A DNA stretch of 64,000 bases, taken from Cercophora sp. LCS_1. Lineage: Eukaryota; Ascomycota; Sordariomycetes; Sordariales; Lasiosphaeriaceae. The stretch lies in the NCBI GenBank assembly GCA_036250225.1, contig JAPZLL010000009.1:248001-312000 (forward strand). Direction: 5' to 3'. Position numbers and translations under genes: made by a program. Below the pieces are notes generated by a model, which saw only the letters and a program-made list of their open reading frames with translations, was not told where the DNA came from and did not search any database. Below, piece after piece: positions 32,270 through 42,679 of the stretch. Within the stretch, counting starts at the first letter, position 1. Each line of letters opens with the position of its first letter.

Positions 32270-32603
32270 AGTCTCACAGTAGGGTTGTCGTCCCGCAAAT
32301 CCTTGCGCTGGATCTTGGACTCCTGCAGGATGACAATGTCGGCCTCGAGGGTGTCGAACATGGCCTGCGGGTCAGCACGGGTCAGCAGGTACGGTCAACA
32401 GGAAGCACAGCTAGGAAGCAGGGCCCGCCTGAAAGGTCCGGTTCTCCCGCCATGGCTGATACGAAAAGGGGTTCCTGCGAGCGTGAGACTTCTGCGAGCA
32501 TCCTCTGCAGGAAACAAACCTGGTGCCGTTGACTGAGACGTCAGTTGGAACGAGGAAGCGGGACGTGTGACTCACCGTTCCAGGTGGTAATTCGGAACCC
32601 TAT
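32270..32603 (-). pseudogene. apn2: 5' fragment of AP endonuclease 2 gene (apn2), start codon lost
   Basis: On the minus strand the reading GFRITTWN (32600-32577) precedes a GTGAGT donor at 32575. Exon 2 from 32532 gives VNGTR, a second possible intron, then RNPFSYQPWRENRTFQ. After another intron (acceptor ACCCGCAG) comes AMFDTLEADIVILQESKIQ and RKDLRDD. This is the N-terminus of the exonuclease III-type DNA-repair enzyme Apn2, with its conserved WN and QE(S/T)K motifs. The start codon position holds ATA (32603-32601), the donor after RTFQ is GC, and homology breaks off after RDD, leaving out most of the catalytic domain. It is a truncated dead copy. In Pezizomycotina the working apn2 normally flanks the mating-type locus, which is not seen here. 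Confidence 0.85.
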
Positions 32604-32667
32604 GTTGCGGAATTGGCGGCTTCAGGCTGACATAGAGAGGAGTTGATCGGTGGTGCCGGAGAGGGGC

Positions 32668-32722
32668 CGAGTGGGAGAACTTGGTGCGAGAACTTGAGGG
32701 TCGATCGAGTGGGAGAACTTGG
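32668..32722 (+). repeat. 17-bp direct repeat
   Basis: CGAGTGGGAGAACTTGG occurs at 32668-32684 and again at 32706-32722, with a partial copy between. It lies in the upstream flank of the apn2 fragment. Confidence 0.8.
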
Positions 32723-33199
32723 CCCGCGATCCAGGTGAAGAGGGGTCGTCGCTCGCACCAAAGAAACACAGTTTGATCCAGAACCGCAGGGCCACGAGGT
32801 CACCTAACCACAGTTGATTACTCATCCGAGAACAGCCGAAATGGCAGGAACAATTCTTTTCTCTCCAACTTTCCAGCATTGACACGCTTCCGACACGCTT
32901 CCGAGTTGATCCGCGTTGCCGCCCGGCCTGCCCACCGTCGCAACGCAACACCCGAAAACGCCTTTCCTTGGGCAACGGAGACAAGATACGTCTGTTCGGA
33001 TTCATGCACGTGCTAGACCCTCTCGTATGTGCCTCGGACAGGGTGACGCTGACATGTGCAGCTGGAACGACCGTCAACTACCACAAGAACAAGACGACTA
33101 CCACAACATCTGAGGACTGACAGGAACAAACATCTCTGGCGATGGCCATGGCGTGGAGGGATAAGACTGGCTGCCACCGTCATTGCAGGCTAGCTAGTA

Positions 33200-33378
33200 C
33201 TCATGTTCACAATGCTCGTGTTTCTCGGATACGCAATGCTCATGTTTCTCGAATACCATGCAACGCTCATCCTCGAAAATGCTCATCCTCGAATACCGCA
33301 ATGTCATATCCCCAAGCGCCAGTCCCAATGCTTGCCCTCGGAAACCACGCAATGTCATGCCTCGAATACCGTGCTGAT
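33200..33378 (+). repeat. Degenerate minisatellite, unit about 22-27 bp
   Basis: Seven to eight imperfect units resemble GCTCATGTTTCTCGAATACC followed by GCAAT. Units start near 33214, 33238, 33265 (shortened), 33281, 33303, 33330 and 33354. Confidence 0.7.
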
Positions 33379-33421
33379 ATCTAGTTAGCTTGATACCCAA
33401 GAGAAGGAGCAAACATACCAA

Positions 33422-33715
33422 TTACATCTTGGATAGCCAGAAGAGCAAGATGATGGCTGCCATAATGGCAAAAAGAACCACTACACCGAGCCAACTGATG
33501 CAGACATCAAAGCAGCCAGTAGTGCAGGTGCAGCCGCAGTTATGGCACTCAAACCTTTGGAGGCTATTCCGATCTTGATTGTGGTAGAGTCGAATTGTCT
33601 GTCTATTGGCCTCGGGCGGGCGATTAGCCTTGAGGTCCGCGACCTCGAGAACCTCGAAAGGTGTCTCAATGGGCGCCATGACCGAGTATGGCGGTGGAGG
33701 AGTGTCTGTGGTCAT
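33422..33715 (-). CDS. Small Cys-rich tail-anchored membrane protein
   Basis: An intronless frame of 97 residues. The N-terminus has PPPPY, a possible WW-domain ligand, in a Pro-rich stretch. Six cysteines (57, 60, 62, 64, 68, 72) stand directly before a single hydrophobic helix (about 73-94) that ends at WLSKM, so the protein would be tail-anchored with a short lumenal end. The layout (polar N-terminus, cysteines next to a C-terminal helix) recalls CYSTM proteins or a shortened LITAF domain, but neither is proven. Cysteines in that position are often palmitoylated. Confidence 0.6.
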   Translation of the reverse strand: MTTDTPPPPYSVMAPIETPFEVLEVADLKANRPPEANRQTIRLYHNQDRNSLQRFECHNCGCTCTTGCFDVCISWLGVVVLFAIMAAIILLFWLSKM

Positions 33716-35409
33716 TGTGAGTAGTGAGATCAGTGTTGTGGATGGGAAACTTGCAAGCTGGGTTTCCTCAAAAAAGGTGGTGCAAAAAAGGTGGCGATGG
33801 GGGGTGAGAAAGCCTGGGGCGTGAAGATAAGAAAGCTTTTTGTTGTGAGGGCGTGGGAGAAGAAATGGGTGTGCAGCAGCTAGAGTGGCACCAAATCCAG
33901 TGGGAAACCCACTTCCGAAAATTATCTCTCACGGCAACGAGTCCCGCCATGGAGCATCAGCGTAATGACACCGGCGATACAATCGTCGACGAGGATCTTG
34001 ACAATGTTCTCATCCCTGGTAGCTTCTAATTAAGACTTAATAAAACTACTCAAAAACCCAACTCAGGATTTACTGCGCGCGTCTCTCGCCGGCAGGGCTT
34101 TCTTTATTACATGGGCCCAGTTTCTGACGATTTTCCAGAAACTACCTCACAACGTCCGTCCTTACGACTAATGATAGCCGCAGCATTCTCCACTTCAAGT
34201 CCGACACAAGCATCATCCACCATCGTCTGGTGGTTTTCATTGCCCGTACAATCAATCTGCAGATACCAGATCTGTAAATAAAGGGTGCGCAAGTCAAACA
34301 GATCCTGGGCAACCTTATAGTCTTTCTTGCTGGACTTAAAGACACTACCTACACATCCAGCTGAGCCCCGATGCTGCGATTCTTCAGTTGAGGGACAACT
34401 TAAATCTCAGAAGCCCAATTGTTGCAGTTGAGGTGAGATATATGCTCACACATTTTCCCGTGCGCAAACAGAACAGCAATACTAGCAATATTTTCATGTG
34501 GGCTATATTAGGGTTGTTATCTGTCCCTATTTTTACTATGGCCATAGCATTGATCTTGCCAAGTAGACAGCAGAAAACCTGGACCGTTCCAGCGTTAGCC
34601 TCTGGATTCTCAACAAGAACGGCAACATCCAGACAATTTTGAGCTAGGTACCATTATCGGAGGAAACGGAGCGTATTGGTATTTGCATTTCCAATTTGCG
34701 TCCCAATTAGGATTTTCCTGTTCAGTTCACTCATCAAGTGTATGCACAAAGAGCTGTCAAGCCTTGCCTCAGCAAGATATTGCAAGAACGTCGCTTCCAA
34801 CAAAAGACATACTATTAGCGACCCGCGCTTGGCGAGACCAGGCTGCATGAGCAGATCAGCAGGTGTTCCAATTTTAACTTGGCATCATCAAAATTGCTGT
34901 TGGTGCTGCAGGTGGCGTGCGGCTGAAGATTCAAGGGCTAGGCACCAAGGTTGTGCTTTCCAGATGCAACACCTGAGACAACAGGGGTGCGAAAACAACG
35001 CGGGGTCGTGTCAGCATCGATTTCAGGGGAAGAAACGCCATCAAGGAGGAAAACGAACATGAATGGGTCATCTTTTTGGGCTTGATTCATCACAAATGCA
35101 TCGGGCCTCAACTTGCGAGGCCCCGAAACACCCGCGCGCAAGTCGAAAGACACTCCCCAGCCAGCGCGCCCACATCCCACAGTTAGATTGCAGGTCGGCC
35201 TGCCCTGGTAAACTGCTACAACGCACAAGTCCCTCGCAGGCGATCCTTCAACCTTCACACTCCTCTTGGCAATCTGGTCGCATCTGCCAGGCGCCTCAAA
35301 AAGAGCAGAGGCGCCAGCCACCGCCGTTGCACTTGCTCGCGCGTCCACAACGTGTCGGGAACACACATGTGCAACATTCGCTCTCTCTCTGTCCAACAAG
35401 AGAGTCACG
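33716..35409. other. Mostly gene-free; two weak opposing models
   Basis: On the minus strand, 34497-34452 plus 34405-34107 would give a 114-residue protein starting MKILLVLLFCLRTG. On the plus strand, exons from an ATG near 33951 joined across GTAGCT...CTCAG to about 34281 would give under 110 residues. Both use AT-rich sequence and neither has a recognised family. The rest shows nothing. Confidence 0.3.
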
Positions 35410-37447
35410 ATGTACCCCCAGACGCCCCCGGAATACTCGAATATCGCTCGTCGCCCACCACTATTATCAACCTGGGCCCTCGAAATCGGAGGGTTAACCC
35501 TCTCGATTGCTGCGACGGTGGCTGCCGCGGTCGTTCTCTGGCTCTACGACGGACACCCGCTGGAAAAATGGGGATTCTTTGCCCTTTCTCTCAACACGGT
35601 CATCTCAGCGCTGGGTGTTGTCTCTAGGGCATCACTGGCGTTCGTCCTCAGCAGCGCTATTGGTCAGCACAAATGGAACTGGTTCCGCAAGCAGCACGAT
35701 GGGCTCGGTGTCTTCAACAAGTTTGACGGGGCCAGTCGGGGGCCATGGGGCAGTCTTGGTCTTCTTTGGTGGTCCAAGGCCTTGTAAGTTCTCCCAGATC
35801 TGTACCGTAAGGTAATCAGCAGAAACACGATGAGACTGACTCCGCAGGAACTGGGCATCCCTCGGCGCCTTCGTTACTATCATCACATTGCTGGTCGATC
35901 CCTTCCTGCAAGCAACAGTTTCACTGAGCGGACAAAGCGTCGTGGTCGGCACCGCAAATACCGTCCAGGTTGCCGATTACGTCCACCTCGGGAAGCAAAC
36001 TCGAACCCGGGGTGGCGTCTTGTCGCTGACGGTTGAGGAGGGGTCTCTGAAGGTGGATCAGATCACGGTTTTCCCGGATTTCGCACTTACGAGTGCTTTC
36101 GCCGATGGTCTCTCTCCCCGCTCTTTGAGCGGTGCCCCAGGGGCTGCAACTGCCAGGGCAGAATGCAGCACGGGAAACTGCACATGGCCGCTATATACCA
36201 CCGCCGCGTTGTGCGGCCGCTGCAACGACGTTTCGCAATCGGACATCACCCGACACACTGGGGAAGGGTTCCGCGAAGCAACTGACTACAGTCCGCCTGA
36301 CGGGAGCTTCTTCGGCTCGAACAACTTCACCAGTTACAATCTTTCATACGGCCACATCATGCATTTCAACGGTCCAATCACCACGAACTATTCACCTTTC
36401 AAACCAGTCCGCCTCACAGCCTTCATGAACCACAACCACCGGACATCGATCAGCTTTCGGGATCTCAACACCACCGTGGCTACACTCCTCATCATGCGCG
36501 CAGGCGCCGACTACGAAAACAACGGAGCAAATTGGGAGGACTCGCTCCCAACTGCCACCGAGTGCGGCCTCTACGTCTGCGCCAAAGCATACCGAGCAAT
36601 GACCATCAACGGCATCTTCAACGAAACCGAGGTTGGAACGTGGGCAATCAAGGATAGTCGATCATGGAGGACAGCAGAGCATGAAGCCCATCCTCACCTA
36701 CCAGACGACACTTCTTGGGAATCCTACGACCGCCAAAACACATCCCTGGGAGACGACTTGTTCTACCGCACCGACCTGCAGGTCGTCATCCCAGCCGCCG
36801 AACTCCCTCAACCTGTCAGCGAGTCAATACCACTGGTATTCAACATCACCCAAGCAACAATCCAGGGAATGAGAGAGGCAATGTCGGGTTTGTTCGAGGC
36901 CTCCCAAGTGGCAGCTTCACTAACCCGCGACGCCTTCGTCCCCGTCAAGCCCTACCTCGTCTACCCCAACAACAACGACGAGTTTAGGAATGACGTTCCC
37001 GACATCCTGTACAACTCGACAAACTTGACAACGACGTTTGAGGGACTAGCAAGACGCTTGAGCGTTCAATTCCGAGATTCGGCAGCGGCCGTTTCCAACG
37101 GAACCGAAGAGAGATTTGTCTTGCACTTCAAGGTAGACTGGCGCTTTTTCCTGCTCCTCGTCATCACCGTCCTTTTGGGCTGTGTCTACTTTGCCGGAGT
37201 CCTCGTTCAGACATACCGTCTCCGATTGCCCTCCTGGAAGGAGAGCTCTTACCCAACGCTGGCATACGGACTTGATGACTACACACAGTCTCAATTGCGC
37301 GTGCTTCAAGAGGCTTCGTACAAGTCGAGGGATGCGGTACGCCAGAGAGACGGATTCCAGGTCGGGTTAGTGAATACAGATAATGGATACAGACTGGTTT
37401 CTCAGCAGGGAGGACATGATGCCACAGAGATTATTATGCGGAAATGA
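35410..37447 (+). CDS. DUF3176 membrane protein
   Basis: Two exons, 35410-35783 and 35848-37447, are joined over a 64-bp GT-AG intron (GTAAGT...CCGCAG) in frame (TT|G) and give 657 residues. Two membrane segments lie near the N-terminus (about 25-45 and 55-80), a third at about 128-145 (GAFVTIITLLVDPFLQ). A large presumably extracellular part follows, with a conserved CSTGNCTWPLYTTAALCGRC cysteine block and several NxT/S sites. A final helix (FFLLLVITVLLGCVYFAGVLV) leads to a short cytoplasmic tail. This matches DUF3176, a common fungal family of unknown function. Confidence 0.9.
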
Positions 37448-38428
37448 CGGCAGGGAAGTGAGCGTTGTGCGGTGTGCAAAAAGTGTAACGATTTGTACGA
37501 AATACGGAATGAGAGGGAATCAGGTGAATCTATCATCAAGACAATTGCATCTTTGCGCAAGTGATGGCCTCCCCACACATTGGCTCGCAAAAGACGGTAT
37601 CCAGGTAGACGCTTCCCCGCACGGTATGCATCCGAAAATCACATGATGGCTTGACAATGTATTCTCCATTAGAGAGCAAACGCTGCAGATTCAACCGCCC
37701 GCGAGGGGATATACGGTAGTCTGGAGCCAAGCCCGTACAAAATAACCCCCACTGTATCAGAAAATGTGACACCTCTCCTGATGGTGAGGTATGGATGGGC
37801 CTCAAAAACGCAATTCCGAGGCGCTTGGAAGCAACCTAGGGACGCTGGACACCATTCTAGAGACCTCGGCATTTTGATCTAATTAAACATCACGGCATTT
37901 GGGAACATTAGAAACGACTACATTCCGGAGACAGAAATGACAACGTGCCCGACGAGCTAAAAACAGTCCAGCAGCGGCAGCGACAACCCCTCCAAAAATG
38001 TTCCATTGGCTCGACAAAAGATGGTGTCCTCCTGCATGCACCCTCGCCCAGAAACAGTGGCCGCACAACACCCATTGTCCAATGACCATCCACCTCGTAG
38101 GCCGCCACTCCCGAAAACCCAATCGATTGAGCCTCCCAAAATGCAGTTCGGCCACTATATCACCACCCGCCTCCGAAAGCGTGCCCGGCTTTGGTGGAGC
38201 GCACCGCAATGCCGGGCACGCAACCTCTGCATCAAGTCCCGACGCTTATCGATGAGCAAAAACGCAGAGCCTCGTGTGCAAAAGCATATTAACTGGCCTC
38301 GTTTCCCAACTTCGAACATCTGTTTCTTCCCTTTTCGTGTCATTGTACTCCATCCCAGCCGAAAAAGAGCCTCCCTCCCTTAGGTACCCAACAACACTTG
38401 AAACGACGAGTCACATCTCAATACCACC
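37448..38428. other. Intergenic
   Basis: Open frames on both strands near 37880-38380 overlap each other and carry no motif. No gene is supported. Confidence 0.45.
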
Positions 38429-39158
38429 ATGTCTAACTACGACCGTGTATGTCTCAGTAATGCTCCCCCTCCACAGCCACTAACATGAAATTATTCAGGG
38501 TCCCCTACCGCCGCGAAACCTTCCACGGCGCCAAGCTCCGATGGCACACGCCAATCCCAATGCCGCCATCAATCTGAACCGTATCGGCGACATGGTGTCA
38601 TCCAACATCCTCCCAACCATGCTCGAGCATTCGCCTCTGCCAACCCAAGTCGTCGTCAACGTGGGCGATCTGACGCTCGCCAACGCAGACGACGGCTCCA
38701 ACGCCATCATCTACAACAGCGGCCACATGGTCATCGGAAACGATGTGCCTCCCCGGATGGCGCCCAGAATGGTACCGAGAATGCCGCCCATGGAGAGCGG
38801 TGTCCCCGGGTGCCGTCTGTGTTACAAGCCAACGGCCAACAGACTTGGACTCTGTGACGGGTGTGTGTACCAAGTAGGAAGGTATGAGAAGCGAGCGATG
38901 GAGAGGCAGATGCATGCCGATGACTGGGAATATGTTGGTGGGAGGGTGCCGCAGTATACCATGGGAGGGAACAGGGCGTTTGTTCATAGGCAGTATGTCG
39001 GGACAAAGCGTCCCGTTCCAGGTGGCGCCTGGGTGAGGCCGGGTGGTGGGTACAGAGATGGGGTTGGCGGCATGGGTCAGAGACGAATGCCGGTGAGAGA
39101 GGTTTCCAAAGACAGCCTGAGTGATACCGATGACTTTGAGGCGGGTTATGGCGGCTGA
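38429..39158 (+). CDS. Hypothetical CxxC-x10-CxxC protein
   Basis: Exons 38429-38446 (MSNYDR) and 38499-39158 join over a 52-bp GT-AG intron (GTATGT...ATTCAG) and give 225 residues. An ATG at 38541 is an alternative start. The middle has repeated PRM motifs (PPRMAPRMVPRMPP), then a zinc-ribbon-like CRLCYKPTANRLGLCDGC (cysteines about 111, 114, 125, 128). The tail is rich in Gly and Arg. There is no signal peptide or membrane segment. It looks like an intracellular metal-binding or nucleic-acid-associated protein, but no family is recognised. Confidence 0.65.
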
Positions 39159-39210
39159 AAGTCGCTGGGGGTGCCGTTGCGACAGGGTTATGAACGACGA
39201 GTTGGTGATC

Positions 39211-40821
39211 TCATATCTGCTTTTCGTTGAGAACAGCCGGGCAGATAGTTTCAATGTCCTCTGGCCGGGGAATCATGAGTTGGTAGAATAGCATTTTCGC
39301 AGCATCGTCATGCAGTGGATCAACCCAAAGGAACTTCTTCAAAACATCCCTTGTCTCAGGCCAGGTCCGTAAGCCAAGTGTCGATAGGGTCTCAAGGAGA
39401 CGACGTCGTAGCCAAGGGCGTTCCAAGTCCTCAAAGATGGATATCGTTGCGATGAACAAGGCCCACAGCAAGAACTCCGCACTATCAGCGGTCGCCGGGG
39501 TGTGTAACTGGAGCGACATGTCGAGACCTTCAGCCATGTAGAACATCCTCTTCGCAAGGCCCTTGATCCGCACGAGCAAGCTCTTAGTGTAGGCCATCAT
39601 ACAAAAGCGTAAGAGCTCAGTGATCGACATGGGGCTGAACTTGAGATGGACAAGTCGGTATGGGATCGAAGTGCTGACGCGACTAAAAATCTCCATTGGC
39701 ATGGTGACACGCGTGAGCTTGGCCTCGTTGGCCATCCTAGACAGCTCTCTCAGGTCCACCCAAATGTTCAAAAGTCGGGGGTCCGGTCGAGGCGTGATAA
39801 TATCCAGCTCAGGCATGTGACTGGCTGCTTTGCCAATGGCGATTTGTGGAGACCAGGACAGGTCATGAGCAAAACGTGTTGGGCTTCCAGTTCCCATTGC
39901 GAGGCCGAGATCGATCCTGTTCATACATCTTAGACCGCCGTGATAAATGTTGGAGCGAGAACTCACGTTCGAGCCTTGTGGACAACCATGTCTCCTGGGT
40001 CGAGTGATTCGATCCCTCCGCGAACCTCGAGGACTCGGTGCAGACCGTCCAGGTGCTTCCCAGCTGTCTCAAACTCACCAAGGAGGGTAGACGCGCTTGC
40101 AAGCGACGTGATAACAACCATCGTTGCGTAACTCGTGGCGTCTTTCTTGCTGTTGATGCTTTTCTGGAGGAAATGAAGCGCCTTGGCTAGGTAAAAGTTC
40201 GCATCGTGTCCAATCTGAACTCCCATGGCCATGTCGCGAAAAGCCTGAACTGAGAACAAGAGTGAAGGCACCATAGCGGGATGAATGGAAAGATTGGAGT
40301 AGCAGAAAAGGTCGTTCTGGCCATCGATCTTCTTGCCGAAAACGTCAAGGATGGCGTATGTTATCGGCTTGACGACCGTGAAGGCTGTAGGTGTTAGTCC
40401 TATTCGGTGCACGGGTATCAAGACATACCCTCATGGACAAGCTTCTGCATTTTGTGATCGAACTCTTCGGAAAACCCAGAAAGAGAAAACTGGGACGTGA
40501 TATTTCGAGGGGAGACAAAAGTCCACTGTGTTTCTTCGTTCTTGATCAAGACGCGGGACGCTGGGGGCGCCTCCTGCGCGTCGGCTTTGCTCCGCTGGGG
40601 CGCTCTTGGCATCTTCTTTCCCTTATTCTTGCCCCGCATGACATGGCTACGGATGAGCTTGCGTGTCTCTGCGTCTTCCTTCTCGAGCGTGGTGGCCACG
40701 ATGAACGGCCGGAAGACCAGATCTGGCGGTTGTCAGCTGGCGACGGCTGCGGATGCGTCGTCGTGAATGAACTCAGACACTTACCGGCCTTGTCCGAGGT
40801 TAAGGATGCCTTGCGAGGCAT
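39211..40821 (-). CDS. Fungal-specific transcription-factor-domain protein without zinc cluster
   Basis: Four exons: 40821-40785, 40722-40429, 40384-39967 and 39916-39211, giving 484 residues. Introns of 62, 44 and 50 bp are GT-AG, and the first two joins have GACTAAC or similar branch sites. The N-terminus reads MPRKASLTSDKAG...PFIVATTLEKEDAETRKLIRSHVMRGKN, the HVMRGKN block being common in a fungal family that keeps the Fungal_trans_2 regulatory region but lacks the Zn2Cys6 DNA-binding domain. The rest is helical (SNLSIHPAMVPSLLFSVQAFRDMAM, YATMVVITSLASASTLLGEFETAGKHLDGLHRVLEVRGG). It may act as a regulator or co-factor. It shares a 508-bp divergent promoter with the SDR gene. Confidence 0.85.
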
Positions 40822-41329
40822 GGTGGAGCAAAACAGAACCCGCGTATAGCGACCAAACTCGAGACTGTTTCCCAGAAGGAGACTGGCGAAGAGGTGAGAA
40901 TGCCCTGGCGATGAGAAAATGGCAGCCCGTGATGAGCCCGAAGGATCGAGGGGAAGATTGTTTGCCGTTTTGGGGATAGCGCCACGGGATTGTGTCGCCC
41001 CCAGCCGTGGTCTTGGCACTCGGACATCAGTCGGCGCACCGGGTGAGCCAATGAGTGAGCTGTGAATGAATCATGATGGCTTTGAACATAGTGGACTCTC
41101 GTCCACATGAGAACTCCGCCCACACGATAAGATGTCCGCTAGAGAATTCGTTCCAACCTCAAAACTGAGATGTACTTATAACTGCTAGGCCCTCGTCAGT
41201 ATTGTAAGTTTCTCTCATTCTCATCAACTCACACACACAGGACCACAATTCGCCAAGCAAGCAACAAAGAACACCATCTCCCAACATCTTACCATCAAAC
41301 CAAAGACAAACAACCAGTTACAAACTGAG
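40822..41329. promoter_or_regulatory. Divergent promoter between regulator and SDR
   Basis: The regulator (-) and SDR (+) diverge here. TTATAA at about 41176-41181 sits 150 bp before the SDR start. No operator is assigned. Confidence 0.4.
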
Positions 41330-42265
41330 ATGTTATCCATCTTCAAGTCCCGCCCCTTCAACGCGGAGAAGGACATCCCTCCCCTCGACGGGAAGGTCAT
41401 CCTGGTGACCGGAGGCAACGTCGGGCTCGGCAAGCAAGCCGTCGTCGACTTTGCCAAGCACAATCCTCGAGAGGTCTGGATCGGCGCCAGAAGCGCCAAG
41501 AAAGCCGAAGACGCAGCCACTGAGATCAGACAGCAAGTTCCAGGGGCTCTCGTCAAAGTCTTGGAGCTTGACCTGGCGTCATTCGAGTCGATCAAGAACG
41601 CCGCAAACACCTTCATGTCGCAGTCCGATCGGCTGGATGTTCTCATGTGCAACGCTGGTGTCATGGCCCTTCCGCCGGGTCTGACCAAGAATGGATACGA
41701 AATCCAGTTCGGCACGAACCACCTCGGCCACGCGTTTCTCTTCAAATCGCTGCTGCCGGTCCTGTCCAAGACGGCTGCCTCCCCTGGCTCTGATGTGCGC
41801 ATCGTTTCGCTAGCCTCATACGGACATACGAGTTGGCCGAAAGGTGGTTTGAGATATGATCTGCTGAAGACGCCCGCGGAGGAACTCGGCGCCTACAGTC
41901 GATACTACCAGAGCAAGTTGGCGAATGTGTTGTGGGCTCGGCAGTTGGCCAAGGAGTACCCGCAGTTCACGGTCGCGTCCGTTCATCCGGGTGTTGTGCA
42001 AACGCAAATCATGGCAAGAGCAACGGAGACGCCGGCAATCGTGAAGGCGCTGGTCAGGATCACCGGCCCGCTCCTCCAGACGGTCGATCGCGGGGTCAGG
42101 AATCAACTGTGGGCATCGGTGTCGAAGGATGTGAAAAGTGGTGAGTACTATGAGCCGGTGGGAGTTTCAGGGATGGCAAGTGCAGACGGCAAGAACGACG
42201 TCATGGCGCAAGGGCTGTGGGAGTGGACGGAGAAGGAGCTTGCGAGCTGGGCACCTTCCTCCTAA
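41330..42265 (+). CDS. Short-chain dehydrogenase/reductase
   Basis: Intronless, 311 residues. The NAD(P)-binding motif TGGNVGLGK is at 27-35, CNAGVMALP at 108-116, and the catalytic YxxxK is Y192-K196 (YYQSKLAN). A Ser just upstream (IVSLASYGH) completes the triad. The family (retinol dehydrogenase/WW-oxidoreductase-like SDRs) interconverts alcohols and ketones with NAD(P)H. There is no signal peptide. It lies head to tail with the MFS transporter (414-bp gap) and divergent from the regulator, so a role in a shared metabolite pathway is plausible but unproven. Confidence 0.94.
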   Translation: MLSIFKSRPFNAEKDIPPLDGKVILVTGGNVGLGKQAVVDFAKHNPREVWIGARSAKKAEDAATEIRQQVPGALVKVLELDLASFESIKNAANTFMSQSDRLDVLMCNAGVMALPPGLTKNGYEIQFGTNHLGHAFLFKSLLPVLSKTAASPGSDVRIVSLASYGHTSWPKGGLRYDLLKTPAEELGAYSRYYQSKLANVLWARQLAKEYPQFTVASVHPGVVQTQIMARATETPAIVKALVRITGPLLQTVDRGVRNQLWASVSKDVKSGEYYEPVGVSGMASADGKNDVMAQGLWEWTEKELASWAPSS

Positions 42266-42679
42266 GACCACGCGAGAACAGAGTTTTTGAAGCACGTGGA
42301 CGGTTGGCCAAAGAGATGAAACCACACGTGTTGGTCAAGTTAGACGCATGGTGATAGGTAATTTGAGCAGCTTGCGCAATCTTGAGCCAGGTGATTGATT
42401 GGTGGCCATGACTCCTTTCATTCACTGAGCAAGTTTCATCTCCCCCCGCACGAACGCGGTTGCTGAAGCCAGCAGGTGATGCCTTTTTTTATCATGAGGA
42501 AGGCGCAGAACAGTTCAGGCAGCGTCGGTTGGCAATTCGCCAGCGCGGTGAGGAATTTGCGCTGCTCCCTCTCGTTCTTCCTCATCCGCGACATCCCTAT
42601 CTACACTCTTTGACACCAGCTTTGAACAATTCGCATATTCCTCAGATTGGACCTTCTTCATTTACTAACATCTCCTGTC
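42266..42679. other. Intergenic
   Basis: Spacer between SDR and MFS genes, with the MFS leader at its right end. No gene is seen. Confidence 0.5.

Larger units (their letters stand above)
32604..33421. other. Gene-free stretch with repeats
   Basis: It holds the former apn2 leader, a 17-bp direct repeat and a degenerate minisatellite. No gene is seen. Confidence 0.5.

Noticed and set aside
33194..33421. Minus-strand frame with EKHEHC repeats
   Set aside because: The peptide repeat is only the translation of the minisatellite.
37883..38380. Overlapping open frames on both strands
   Set aside because: Mutually exclusive, no motif, no splice or promoter support.
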